64,000 nt of DNA, from positions 29,192 to 93,191 of the forward strand of contig JBPOFK010000011.1 in the NCBI GenBank assembly GCA_051252095.1, written 5' to 3'. The position numbers were made by a program, and so were the translations under genes. The notes beneath the pieces were generated by a model. The model did no database searches, was not told where the DNA came from, and saw only the letters and a program-made list of their open reading frames with translations. Numbering within the stretch: position 1 is the stretch's first letter; every line of letters begins with the position of its first letter. The stretch comes from GCA-2401735 sp051252095 (GTDB lineage Bacteria; Pseudomonadota; Gammaproteobacteria; Burkholderiales; Methylophilaceae). Shown piece by piece: positions 27,370 to 35,598 of this stretch.

Positions 27370-28215
27370 TTATGCTCGCATACGTACATGTTCTCTTAAG
27401 GCAGTTGTTAGCGTTCTAACAGCCCTACGTTCACACTCTTTGTAATCTTCTTTATAGTACGTAATTACAATTTCTTTCCGACCTTCTGAATTGAGTCCAG
27501 AAAAATAATATCTTGCAGTTTGGGATTTATTTTTTATGTTGCTTTCAAGAACAAACTTTATATACTTTTCTTTGTGTTTGTCTAACTTCTTATAAGCTGC
27601 TTTTGCATTCTCAGCACTTCTTTTACTAATTGCACCTTTAACAGCTTTAGTGATTTTTGACTCTTCTGCAATATCCGCAAGTTCATAGCTATCTTTAATC
27701 AGAAAATTAGAGCCGCTTTTTTGCTGAAACTTACTTTCTTGTGGTATTTCAAACATCGCAAAATAACCATATTTACGTTTTTCATCTTCTGGCAAAACTG
27801 AGAAATTATCTTCAACTGGCTTATCTAGAATTGGATCATCTTCATCAAACCAAAAACTAGGGGGCTTTGTGTTTGTTTCCTGACACCACATCAGTAAACT
27901 TAATCGTCCTAAGTCTAATGTCTTGAGAAACTTTTTGTTATAGCTACGACCTGAATAAACTTTCTTTAGTTTGCGTTGAAAATCTCTAGCCAACAACCTC
28001 AATGATTTCGGCTCTTCATAAAACAGCCTATGAGGAATGCTATTTAATGTGCATTTAAAATAAAGCGTATTTCTTAGTTTATAAGTTAGTGCTCTTATTG
28101 ATTGCTGCACGTCAATAGGAAGATTGTTTGGGTCAGTCTTTTGCGGATTGTATTTATGCCAGTAATGGCAAACATCCCATAAGCTAAGCTTTGAGAACTC
28201 TTGCATTTTTGCCAT
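27370..28215 (-). CDS. Element-encoded protein of unknown function
   Basis: A 281-residue, Lys-rich protein. It starts MAKMQEFSKLSLWDVCHYW and is largely helical, with conserved-looking aromatic residues in the first 20 positions and a C-terminal region (about 195-281) rich in Lys/Arg that could bind nucleic acid. I recognise no domain. It is encoded 17 bp downstream of the Mrr-like gene on the same strand, so the two may form a unit. The N-terminal L-W-D-V-x-H-Y-W pattern is reminiscent of hypothetical proteins on other integrative elements, but no function can be given. Confidence 0.7.
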   Translation of the reverse strand: MAKMQEFSKLSLWDVCHYWHKYNPQKTDPNNLPIDVQQSIRALTYKLRNTLYFKCTLNSIPHRLFYEEPKSLRLLARDFQRKLKKVYSGRSYNKKFLKTLDLGRLSLLMWCQETNTKPPSFWFDEDDPILDKPVEDNFSVLPEDEKRKYGYFAMFEIPQESKFQQKSGSNFLIKDSYELADIAEESKITKAVKGAISKRSAENAKAAYKKLDKHKEKYIKFVLESNIKNKSQTARYYFSGLNSEGRKEIVITYYKEDYKECERRAVRTLTTALREHVRMRA

Positions 28216-28232
28216 TATTATCTTTCATATTT

Positions 28233-29255
28233 TCAGTACAGAAGTGAGTTATTAGATTTTTTGCTCTTTTGCAGCTGTGGTTTTTCTTTAATGTTGAGGG
28301 TGCTCCCGCATCTATACGTATTACAACCCCAAAACTGTTTTTGTGTTTTTGTATTAGTTCTTAAAAACATCTTCTTACCGCAACGAACACATGTGGGAGT
28401 TGTGTAATCACCTGATGTAATCAATTCAAATATTTTTTTTTGTTTACCTGTTTCTAGTCTTTTCAGTAAATTAATGAGCGAAAGTCCATCAACAAGCTCA
28501 ATGCTATTTCCACTTGCAAACTCAATTGCTGCTCTATTAAAAGTACTTGTTGTAAAGTAATAACCTTTTGATACTTTCTCGTGATGCATGACACCTGAAA
28601 ACTCTCTTAAAAGCTTCACTCCAATTTGATTAGACCATTTTTTGCATTGGACTATTGCACTTGGGTTTTCTTCATCATGTTCATATAAAACCAAATCAAT
28701 TCCACCATCCGCACCCATACTGGTTTCTTGGTTATTAATACCAATCGCATTAAAGTATTTGCTGCACAAACTCTCAAATACTTTCCAGTCGAGCGAGTTG
28801 ATAAAGTCTAATGTCCATTGCTCATTTACATTGAACCGGCTTTTGGCAACCTCAATAGTTAAATCACCAACTAATAAATCTGGCTTTACTTCTTCATTCA
28901 TGAGGCTTCGATTGTTTCTGCAGTTAGTTGTTTGTGAACCTGATGAAGAGCGCTTATTTGTGCCTGTAGCTGAAAAGGAAGGTTCTATCCATTCTAAATT
29001 GTTATGTTCAGCTCCTTTATTACTCCCAAAGAATAATTTTAAAACTGAAATAAACGCCAAGATTATGCAAATAAATTTTGCAAAGATTTGTAATATTGAC
29101 AGCATGGCTTTTGTGAATGCTATCGGAAAGACAGTTGGAAGAACAATTGGTAACACTATATAAGCTATTATAAAAATTAATAAAGCAGCTTTAGAAGCGT
29201 ATTTCCAATCTGATTCTAATATGTTGTCTAAGAAAGACTTATTTCTAATATGCAC
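28233..29255 (-). CDS. Membrane-anchored Mrr-like restriction nuclease with zinc finger
   Basis: Two hydrophobic helices occupy the first about 75 residues. A PD-(D/E)XK domain of the Mrr_cat type follows, with FESLCSKYFNAIG, the active-site series GADGGIDLVLYE and IVQCKKW, and the GVMHHEKVSKGYYFTTSTF block. A C-terminal topoisomerase-type zinc finger (CVRCGKKM...WGCNTYRCG) ends the protein. Mrr enzymes cleave modified or foreign DNA; here cleavage would occur near the membrane. The GTG at 29255 has a good GGGGA site; an alternative TTG at 29273 adds six residues. Confidence 0.82.
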   Translation of the reverse strand: MHIRNKSFLDNILESDWKYASKAALLIFIIAYIVLPIVLPTVFPIAFTKAMLSILQIFAKFICIILAFISVLKLFFGSNKGAEHNNLEWIEPSFSATGTNKRSSSGSQTTNCRNNRSLMNEEVKPDLLVGDLTIEVAKSRFNVNEQWTLDFINSLDWKVFESLCSKYFNAIGINNQETSMGADGGIDLVLYEHDEENPSAIVQCKKWSNQIGVKLLREFSGVMHHEKVSKGYYFTTSTFNRAAIEFASGNSIELVDGLSLINLLKRLETGKQKKIFELITSGDYTTPTCVRCGKKMFLRTNTKTQKQFWGCNTYRCGSTLNIKEKPQLQKSKKSNNSLLY

Positions 29256-29405
29256 TTTATCCCCTATATTCAAGTTGCATATTTTCTTTTAGCACATAAT
29301 AAAACTTGAAAATATAGGAAATTTTCCCGAGTCTTTTGGGAATATTAATCTGTGATTTTAATCTGGACGTTCTAAGATTTTTTAAGGGCGGATTTTATTT
29401 AGCAG

Positions 29406-30056
29406 TTATACACCTAGACACGCCCAGCAGGTCCATTCACCATCATCATATACACCATCACCTGTTCCCATAGAATCAGAACAATGGCTGCAAACAAGAC
29501 TAATTGTATTTTGGATATTATCCTTAGGCTCACACTTATGACGACTTGTCTCAAAAACACTAGGAGGTGATGCAAACCTGCCGCAGTTTGTACACCATCT
29601 ACCACCATTGTGTTCGACTGTTTTAGCTTGTTTACATCTTGCGCAAATGGTCAGTTCTGGACTCTCAACATTCAAACCATATTTAATACTGCCAACTATT
29701 GGTAGCTCTGTTAATTTATCAATGCGTCTGCAACTAAACCCAATATCATTGAAATGCCTAAGTAAAGGATCAAAACCTTTATCTGCGGAAAGTATATAAC
29801 ATTCTGTTTCGGGAGCATTCTCATATATCTGTCCAAGCTTGAATGCAATATGAAAATCTAGTCCGTTCTTACCAGCACCATTAACTTTTAAATAATTAAC
29901 AACGACTAGCCTATTCTTTTTAGCAATTTTTCTCTTGATTCTTGGTTCTTCTTGAAAATGTCCTACAAAGATAATTGCTTTATAGCTGCTATCAAGAATT
30001 GATAAGTCGAGGTTTTGTCTATTCTCATAATCAACCAATATCAGTTTTTTGGTCAT
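29406..30056 (-). CDS. NYN/PIN-like nuclease with two zinc ribbons
   Basis: A 216-residue protein. Residues 1-125 form a PIN/NYN-fold: KLILVDYENRQ with the first acidic site, KNGLDFHIAFKLG with a central Asp, and YILSADKGFDPLLRHF with the SxDxxF signature. The rest has two zinc-binding ribbons, CARCKQ...CTNCG and CSHCSD...CWACL. The arrangement suggests an RNase guided by a nucleic-acid-binding tail. Its position beside an Mrr-like nuclease and a toxin-antitoxin pair supports a defence or toxin role, but this is inference. Confidence 0.8.
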   Translation of the reverse strand: MTKKLILVDYENRQNLDLSILDSSYKAIIFVGHFQEEPRIKRKIAKKNRLVVVNYLKVNGAGKNGLDFHIAFKLGQIYENAPETECYILSADKGFDPLLRHFNDIGFSCRRIDKLTELPIVGSIKYGLNVESPELTICARCKQAKTVEHNGGRWCTNCGRFASPPSVFETSRHKCEPKDNIQNTISLVCSHCSDSMGTGDGVYDDGEWTCWACLGV

Positions 30057-30115
30057 AGGTTGCTCAGTTGTAGTTTCACATTATTGAACAGTAACAACTT
30101 ACTCTAAGTTTAAAT

Positions 30116-30129
30116 ATGCAACGTTGCAT
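30116..30129. promoter_or_regulatory. 14-bp palindrome upstream of the NYN gene
   Basis: ATGCAACGTTGCAT is a perfect dyad between higA and the NYN gene, 60 bp upstream of the latter's start. It is placed to act as an operator for the NYN promoter. Confidence 0.4.
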
Positions 30130-30147
30130 TAATTTAAACATCAAAAT

Positions 30148-30453
30148 TTATGCCGCTTGCATTTCAACAGGTTTAATTTTGACTTTAAAGTCTTGCCTTG
30201 CTTGCCATAAGTCATAAACAGCTTGTTCAGCCAGCCATAAGTCAGCACGACCACCATTTTCAACACCTAGCCATTGCTCTAGTCGTAATGCCATCTCAGG
30301 AGAAATAGCTGCCTTACCATTTAAGACTTTAGAAAGTGTAGGACGAGCGACACCCAACTGTTCAGCCGCTTCTGTGACTGTCAGATCGAGTGCTGTCAAT
30401 ATATCTTCTCTAATTGTTTCACCTGGATGAGGTGGGTTATACATTGTGCTCAT
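30148..30453 (-). CDS. higA: HigA-type antitoxin
   Basis: A 101-residue HTH antitoxin of the XRE/HigA family: NPPHPGETIREDIL near the start (the diagnostic HPGE motif), then a helix-turn-helix TEAAEQLGVARPTLSKVLNG, and MALRLEQWLGV. It neutralises HigB and represses its own promoter. The ATG at 30453 follows AAGGAAAGATT; an earlier in-frame start at 30468 would overlap the higB stop and has no better site. It lies 11 bp downstream of higB, the usual toxin-first order. Confidence 0.92.
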   Translation of the reverse strand: MSTMYNPPHPGETIREDILTALDLTVTEAAEQLGVARPTLSKVLNGKAAISPEMALRLEQWLGVENGGRADLWLAEQAVYDLWQARQDFKVKIKPVEMQAA

Positions 30454-30464
30454 AATCTTTCCTT

Positions 30465-30743
30465 TCAATGATAATCTTGGTAATCCACCAAAATGGCATC
30501 TTCACCTTCAAACATAAACGTCATACGCCAGTTGCCATTCACGCTAATAGAATAATGTCCTGAAAGTTCACCTTCTAAAGTATGAAGCCTCCAACCAATA
30601 ATATTCATATCGCTTGCATTTTTAGCTAAATCCAACCGTAACAACTGACGTTTAAGTTTCGCCGCATGATGTGGTTGAATACCTGCTTTTGAGCCAGTAT
30701 TAAAAAATTGTTCCAGTCCTTTATGTTTAAATGTTTTTATCAT
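30465..30743 (-). CDS. higB: HigB-type ribosome-dependent mRNA interferase toxin
   Basis: A 92-residue RelE-superfamily toxin: IKTFKHKGLEQFF at the start, HHAAKLKRQLLRLDLA in the middle, and the C-terminal GNWRMTFMFEGEDAILVDYQDYH characteristic of the HigB plasmid-killer group. It would cleave mRNA on the ribosome unless bound by HigA. Close to the integrase, it probably stabilises the element against loss. Confidence 0.92.
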   Translation of the reverse strand: MIKTFKHKGLEQFFNTGSKAGIQPHHAAKLKRQLLRLDLAKNASDMNIIGWRLHTLEGELSGHYSISVNGNWRMTFMFEGEDAILVDYQDYH

Positions 30744-30773
30744 TTACACAATTAGTGTAACTCGTAACGTTAC
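30744..30773. promoter_or_regulatory. higBA operator palindromes
   Basis: Two dyads lie directly upstream of higB: TTACAC-AATTA-GTGTAA (30744-30760) and GTAACGTTAC (30764-30773). HigA-type antitoxins repress through such inverted repeats. The whole higBA promoter must fit in the 35 bp between higB and the integrase stop. Confidence 0.55.
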
Positions 30774-30778
30774 AGATG

Positions 30779-32017
30779 TCAATTTGATTGTCTTCTGTTA
30801 CTAATAGGCAATACGATTGCTGACTGCTTTACGTCAAATTGCCCTGTTATATAGTCGGTAATTTTCTGCATTGGTATACGTAACCTTTCTACATCTGTAA
30901 TGATGTAACCCGCTGTCACATCATTAGCCATTTTATGGTTAAGTAACCTTTTCAATGCATACATGGATATATCTAAGCTTTCAGCAATAGTGATAAAAGT
31001 GCGCCTTAAATCGTGACATGAAAACTTCACACCACTTTCTTGCACTACTTTCCTAATTTGCTTTTTAGGATCGATGAGGTGCCCTGTGTTCATCTCATTT
31101 GGAAACACATATTGTGTTTGTGCGTGCTCTTTACGTTTTGACAACAAGTCATATAAAAAGTCTGTTAACGGCAAGGTGTGATCAGTGTGGTTTTTAGTAT
31201 CGATAATAATCATGGTTCTGTCTTTTAGATCAACGCGGTTCCATGTGAGCTTTGCCGCTTCTGACCTTCTTAGACCTGTGAATAGCAGCAGCAGTAAAAA
31301 GTCTCTAACCACTTCTCTATTAGGAGCTATAGAATCATTGGTTAAATTCATCACAGCCTTATGCCAAGGTGCAAGATCATAATGTTTAATTAGGGTGTTT
31401 CTGCGATCTTCTCGATGCCAAGCTCTTAGCTGTGTTATACGATTTACAGGGTTCTGTCTAAGGAATGATTCGCCGTTGTTATCTTCATACTTCACTATGG
31501 CGTAATTCAAGATCGCTCTTAAGTTGCGCATTGTTTTATTAGCACGTGATGGACTGAATTTAGACAACTTACGAAAGCGCGCTTCCACCATATCTTTTGT
31601 GATTTCGATAATCGGTTTGTTTAACCAATCACCCAAATAGGATGTTAGTGTTTGCCGATAGTCTTGGACAGAACTTGGCTTTAAGCTACTTCTTAATTCA
31701 AGATAGCTCTCTAATACTTCCGCTAAAGTCACCAGTTTTGCTTTTCTGGCTTTCTCAACATCGTGAGGGTTTTTGCCCTCGGATATTTCAGACAGTATTT
31801 TCTTAGCACGGATTCTGGCTTCATCAACACTAATGACATTATGTCTGGCAATTGTTGCTCGAATCGTTTTGCCACGTAGCTTGCTCTCGGCGATATAAAC
31901 TTTGACTGTTTTACTAGCTCTTAAGCCGAAACCTTTTAACTCGCTATCACGATAAAATTTTTGTCCAGATGGCTCGAATGGAATTTTTTCAATAAATGCT
32001 TTTGTCAGCTTTTGCAT
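30779..32017 (-). CDS. Tyrosine-type site-specific integrase
   Basis: A 412-residue integrase of the P4-like, tRNA-targeting type. The N-terminal arm-binding domain starts MQKLTKAFIEKIPF and includes GFGLRASKTVKVYI. A core-binding domain follows at about 100-195, and the catalytic domain has Arg in TGLRRSEAAKL, the HDLRRTFIT box, HKM (His) and the nucleophile Tyr in DVTAGYI. It lies 185 bp from the right att repeat and is oriented away from it, the usual position. The two proposed arm-site pairs fit its N-terminal domain. Confidence 0.95.
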   Translation of the reverse strand: MQKLTKAFIEKIPFEPSGQKFYRDSELKGFGLRASKTVKVYIAESKLRGKTIRATIARHNVISVDEARIRAKKILSEISEGKNPHDVEKARKAKLVTLAEVLESYLELRSSLKPSSVQDYRQTLTSYLGDWLNKPIIEITKDMVEARFRKLSKFSPSRANKTMRNLRAILNYAIVKYEDNNGESFLRQNPVNRITQLRAWHREDRRNTLIKHYDLAPWHKAVMNLTNDSIAPNREVVRDFLLLLLFTGLRRSEAAKLTWNRVDLKDRTMIIIDTKNHTDHTLPLTDFLYDLLSKRKEHAQTQYVFPNEMNTGHLIDPKKQIRKVVQESGVKFSCHDLRRTFITIAESLDISMYALKRLLNHKMANDVTAGYIITDVERLRIPMQKITDYITGQFDVKQSAIVLPISNRRQSN

Positions 32018-32051
32018 AACTATGTCCTATCTCTATTTTCTCGTTAAAAAT

Positions 32052-32070
32052 TTGTAGCCACCTAGTAGCC
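32052..32070 (+). promoter_or_regulatory. Right pair of integrase arm-type sites
   Basis: TTGTAGCC at 32052-32059 and TAGTAGCC at 32063-32070, again 11 bp start to start, mirroring the pair at 22584-22602. They also lie in the integrase promoter region, so the integrase could repress its own expression. Confidence 0.6.
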
Positions 32071-32202
32071 CAAATCGAGAAAAATTTAATAAAACACAGT
32101 TTAAGTATTTCAAACTATTTAACAAGTATTTTCATTTATAATCAAATACTTATAAAACAATTTCAAAATTCTTAAAAGAGGTTAAAAGACCCCCTGATGC
32201 CG

Positions 32203-32282
32203 TTCATAATGCTGGGGTCGAGGGTTCAAGTCCCTCTTTCACCACCAATACAGACGCCCCTTTCGAGAGATTGGGGCGTTTT
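32203..32282 (+). repeat. attR direct repeat with tRNA-Met 3' half
   Basis: A copy of the tRNA-Met 3' half (anticodon loop to CCA) and terminator with no 5' half, hence not a functional tRNA. It is the original chromosomal end displaced by the integration; excision would rejoin it to the 5' half at 22451-22482. Confidence 0.93.
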
Positions 32283-32371
32283 TTTATGCAATACAAAATA
32301 ACATATTCTAATACGCACTAGCCGAATGCTTGATATCACCTTATAATGCACGCTTGATTGCAAAATCAAAA

Positions 32372-32459
32372 CGCCTTGGGGTGGCTTTTATGCCTGAGAT
32401 CTCTTTATTAGAGGGACCCAATGAACCTGATCCAGTTAATACTGGCGTAGGGACAGGCA
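32372..32459 (+). promoter_or_regulatory. TPP (thiamine pyrophosphate) riboswitch
   Basis: The conserved THI-element strings are present in order: GGGGTGGC, CTGAGA, GGGACCC, GAACCTGATCCAGTTAATAC and GGCGTAGGGA, closed by a P1 pairing of GCCT (32373-32376 region) with AGGC (32455-32458). It lies 100 bp upstream of the TonB receptor start. In proteobacteria this riboswitch lowers expression when TPP is abundant, by sequestering the ribosome-binding site or by termination; the mechanism is not clear from the sequence. Confidence 0.95.
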
Positions 32460-32558
32460 GAGCATGTTTTACATAGCGCATTTTTACTCATAATCTATTA
32501 GTATTAACAACCGCTTATCTCTCCTGTCCTTTTTATGATTGTTATAGAAAGGATAATC

Positions 32559-34634
32559 TTGAAACCGATTACTAAGCGTTTATCGCTAATTGGCCTATTA
32601 CTAACCAACCCAGCTTTTGCAGCAGATGATTTAAAAGTCAAAGTATCTGATGTGATTGTCAGTGCGGACTTTCGTCCAAGCACCGCTGCAGAAACTCCTA
32701 TCAGCCTGACAGAGATTGATGAAGAAACCATAGAGTCTCGTGGTGCTCAGCATCTTGAAGAAGTGCTCAACCTTGCCCCAAATGTGAATGTATCCAGTGG
32801 TGCTTCTCGCGGACAATATTATCAAATCCGTGGTATTGGCGAACGTAGTCAATTTAACGCGCCGTTAAACCCATCTGTTGGTCTAGTCATTGATGGTATT
32901 GATTTTAGCCGTACTGGTGGCGCTGCTACTTTGTTTGATATTGATTCAATTGAAGTTTTGCGCGGCCCTCAAGGTACTAAATTCGGCACTAATGCACTAG
33001 CAGGTACGATTAACATGCGAAGCAAAGAACCGACAAAAGACTTTGAAATGCACGCAGAAACAGGCTTTGCAGAATACAATACGCGTAACTTTGGTATTGC
33101 GGCTGGGGGTACGATTGTAGAAGACCAGTTATTAGGTCGCGCTTCATTGTATAGCCACAAATCTGATGGCTATATGGATAATGACTTTTTAGGTCGTGAC
33201 AATACTCAGAATCAAGATGAATTAACATTCCGCAGTAAGTTCAAACTTTTCGCCACTGAAGATTTAACGTTTGACTTTACTTATATGCATTTGGATATTG
33301 ATAATGGTTATGATGCGTTTACATTAGATAACTCACGGAATAGCCAAGCCAATAATCCAGGTGAAGACAAGCAAAGAACCAATGCAGTGGGCGTAAAGGC
33401 AAATTGGCAAGCATCTGATGCAGTGATTATTCAATCAGAAGCCACTTATCTAAATTCAGATATTGTTTATAGCTATGATGCTGACTGGATTGCAGATGAT
33501 TTTGCAGAGCGTTTTGACCGTGAACGTGATAACTATTCATTCGAATTACGCGCACTTTCAGACAAAGCAGGTCGCATTTTTGCTGACACAACTGATTGGA
33601 CAATAGGTTTGTTTCATTTAAATCAAGATGAGCAATTCCTATACACTTCTGACTTCATTGCCGCACCATTAGGCGGTGACTATGACACTAAAAATACCGC
33701 GATTTATGGTCAATTGGATATGCATTTCACTGACAAATTAACCTTCGTTACTGGCGCAAGAGTAGAATATTTTGAAGCTGATTATGATGACTCCTCAGCA
33801 TTAAAACTAGGTACTAATGAAACACTATTCGGTGGAAAACTCGGAGTTAATTACCAAGCGAATAAAAATCATTTGCTTTATACCACCCTATCACGCGGGT
33901 ATAAATCAGGCGGAGTAAATAATAATAGGACTATTCCGACTAACCTTCGTGTGTTTGATACTGAATATAATATAACTCTGGAAGCGGGCGTTAAATCAAG
34001 CTGGATGAATGAAAGATTAAATACAACATTAGCAGTTTTCTATACTGATAGACGTAATGCTCAAACAAACAATTCTTTTGAAATTCCAAAAGTTGGAGGC
34101 GGATCAGACTTCCAGATTTATATTGGCAATGAGTCTGATGCAATACATAAAGGAGTTGAAGCCACTATTGATTGGTTTGTAACTGACAAATTTCGTCTTC
34201 TTGGTTCATTAGGCTTGTTAGATGCAAAGTTTGATAAACGTTTGGTTGGTGACAACTTTACGGGGCAAGTTAACGACTACAGCGGTCGTCAAGTGGCTCA
34301 CGCACCTGATTACACTTATAGCTTAGGTGCTGAGTTTTACCCAACAACGGCTTGGACAATCCGAGCAAATGTAGAAGGCAAAGACAAGTTCTATTTCTCA
34401 GATAGTCATAATCAACAATCAACTCGCTATGACATCGTCAATGCTAGTGCAGACTATCGTCATAACAAAAACTGGAAAGTCAGTATCTGGGCAAGAAACT
34501 TGTTTGATAAAGACTATACAACACGCGGCTTTTTCTTTGCGAATAACCCAGCTAATGGTTATACCGTTCAAGAAAAATATACGCAATTTGGAGAGCCACG
34601 TGTAGCTGGTATGACAGTTACATACGACTATTAA
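32559..34634 (+). CDS. TonB-dependent receptor, probably for thiamine
   Basis: An outer-membrane receptor with signal peptide (ending PAFA-AD), plug domain (about 25-150, with GVRGxx-like YQIRGIGERSQF and IEVLRGPQG) and a 22-stranded barrel ending in Tyr. The TTG at 32559 is chosen because AAAGGA lies 5 nt upstream and yields a normal signal peptide; an in-frame ATG at 32535 has no ribosome-binding site. This gives 691 residues. Its place directly under a TPP riboswitch and ahead of a YkoF-like gene and pnuT argues that the substrate is thiamine or a precursor. The substrate is inferred from context, not from the barrel. Confidence 0.92.
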   Translation: MKPITKRLSLIGLLLTNPAFAADDLKVKVSDVIVSADFRPSTAAETPISLTEIDEETIESRGAQHLEEVLNLAPNVNVSSGASRGQYYQIRGIGERSQFNAPLNPSVGLVIDGIDFSRTGGAATLFDIDSIEVLRGPQGTKFGTNALAGTINMRSKEPTKDFEMHAETGFAEYNTRNFGIAAGGTIVEDQLLGRASLYSHKSDGYMDNDFLGRDNTQNQDELTFRSKFKLFATEDLTFDFTYMHLDIDNGYDAFTLDNSRNSQANNPGEDKQRTNAVGVKANWQASDAVIIQSEATYLNSDIVYSYDADWIADDFAERFDRERDNYSFELRALSDKAGRIFADTTDWTIGLFHLNQDEQFLYTSDFIAAPLGGDYDTKNTAIYGQLDMHFTDKLTFVTGARVEYFEADYDDSSALKLGTNETLFGGKLGVNYQANKNHLLYTTLSRGYKSGGVNNNRTIPTNLRVFDTEYNITLEAGVKSSWMNERLNTTLAVFYTDRRNAQTNNSFEIPKVGGGSDFQIYIGNESDAIHKGVEATIDWFVTDKFRLLGSLGLLDAKFDKRLVGDNFTGQVNDYSGRQVAHAPDYTYSLGAEFYPTTAWTIRANVEGKDKFYFSDSHNQQSTRYDIVNASADYRHNKNWKVSIWARNLFDKDYTTRGFFFANNPANGYTVQEKYTQFGEPRVAGMTVTYDY

Positions 34635-34649
34635 TTATTAAGTAACATT

Positions 34650-34667
34650 GAGGGCTTTACTGCCCTC
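34650..34667 (+). other. Small intra-operon hairpin
   Basis: GAGGGC (34650-34655) and GCCCTC (34662-34667) form a stem in the gap between the receptor and YkoF-like genes, without a T-run. It may protect the upstream mRNA or attenuate expression of the following genes. Confidence 0.4.
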
Positions 34668-34694
34668 ACCTTTATTCGAGTAAGGAGTTAAATC

Positions 34695-34955
34695 ATGCGT
34701 ATTTCAGTTGATATTAGTTTATACCCATTAACCGAAGGTTATGAAAAACCAATCTTAGCGTTCATTGATAAGCTTGAAGCAAACGGAAAGCTAAGAGTGA
34801 AACGCAACAGCCTTAGCACTCAGGTGTTTGGTGAATACCGTGATGTAATGGATTGTCTAGATGCCGAAATAGAAGCGGTATTTGCTGCATTGCCACATAG
34901 TGTGTTTGCGATGAAATTTATCGGCACTGATCGTGCTGATGTTGTAGACGTTTAG
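34695..34955 (+). CDS. YkoF-like / MTH1187-type thiamine-binding protein
   Basis: An 86-residue protein matching the small ferredoxin-like YkoF/thiamine-binding fold: ISVDISLYPLTEGYE strand, helix FIDKLEANGKLRVK, and STQVFGEYRDVMDCLDAEI. YkoF domains bind thiamine or hydroxymethylpyrimidine. It has a good AAGGAG ribosome-binding site and sits between the receptor and pnuT. It has no signal peptide, so it presumably acts in the cytoplasm as a thiamine chaperone or sensor, an inference from context. Confidence 0.85.
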   Translation: MRISVDISLYPLTEGYEKPILAFIDKLEANGKLRVKRNSLSTQVFGEYRDVMDCLDAEIEAVFAALPHSVFAMKFIGTDRADVVDV

Positions 34956-34965
34956 TCAGTTCACA

Positions 34966-35598
34966 ATGGATAACGCTAACATCAACGTTTTACTTGAAGC
35001 TTTTAGCCAAATGTCTGGCTGGGAAATTGCCGCCGCTTTAATGGGGGTTGCTTATATTTTGCTGGCGGCTAAAGAATCACAATGGTGTTGGTTGTTTGCG
35101 TTTTTCAGTACAGTTATTTATACCGCGCTTTTTTGGGAAGGTCAGCTTCCCATGCAAGCACTGCTCAACTTCTACTACATGGGTATGGCGGTGTATGGAT
35201 TTTGGTTATGGCATCGACATGGCACAGCAGCAGAAGCACTTCATATTAGCAGTTGGGGGTGGTCAAAAAACGTAATGTTTATTTTGTTGGGTTTTGTTAT
35301 TAGTGCCTTAGTTACATACTATCTTCAAGTAACGGCACAATCTCAAAGCCCTGCATTAGATGCTTATATTACGGTTTTTTCAGTGATGAATACGTGGTTA
35401 ATGGCAAAAAAAATCCTGCAAAACTGGCTTTATTGGATTATCATTGATGCAGCCGCAGTGTTGCTTTATATTGAAACTGGCTACTACGCGACAGCGGTTT
35501 TATTTATCATCAACACTATCCTTGCGATTTCAGGCTTTATTAGTTGGATAAAGCTTTATCATCAACAACCTACCGTTATAGCCAACCAAGCAAGTTAA
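34966..35598 (+). CDS. pnuT: PnuT/PnuC-family thiamine transporter
   Basis: A 210-residue inner-membrane protein with seven hydrophobic segments and the PnuC-family motifs ESQWCWLFAFFSTVIY and LNFYYMGMAVYGFWLW, which line the vitamin-binding site. PnuC family members facilitate uptake of NMN, riboside or thiamine; those under TPP riboswitches are called PnuT. It is separated from the YkoF-like gene by 10 bp. Its stop directly abuts the stop of the convergent kinase gene, with no terminator between. Confidence 0.9.
   Translation: MDNANINVLLEAFSQMSGWEIAAALMGVAYILLAAKESQWCWLFAFFSTVIYTALFWEGQLPMQALLNFYYMGMAVYGFWLWHRHGTAAEALHISSWGWSKNVMFILLGFVISALVTYYLQVTAQSQSPALDAYITVFSVMNTWLMAKKILQNWLYWIIIDAAAVLLYIETGYYATAVLFIINTILAISGFISWIKLYHQQPTVIANQAS

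Larger units (their letters stand above)
22483..32282. mobile_element. 9.8-kb integrative element in tRNA-Met
   Basis: Bounded by 80-bp direct repeats (22483-22562 and 32203-32282, one mismatch) derived from the 3' half of tRNA-Met and its terminator. The tyrosine integrase gene lies next to the right repeat. Other mobility functions are an AlpA/Xis-like HTH protein and a HUH Rep. No structural phage, relaxase or conjugation genes are visible, so the element resembles a satellite or a mobilisable genomic island rather than a full prophage or ICE. The base composition appears more AT-rich than the flanks, especially in the KAP gene. Confidence 0.92.

Noticed and set aside
22483..32282. Complete prophage or conjugative element
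   Set aside because: No capsid, portal, terminase, relaxase or type IV secretion genes occur between the att repeats.
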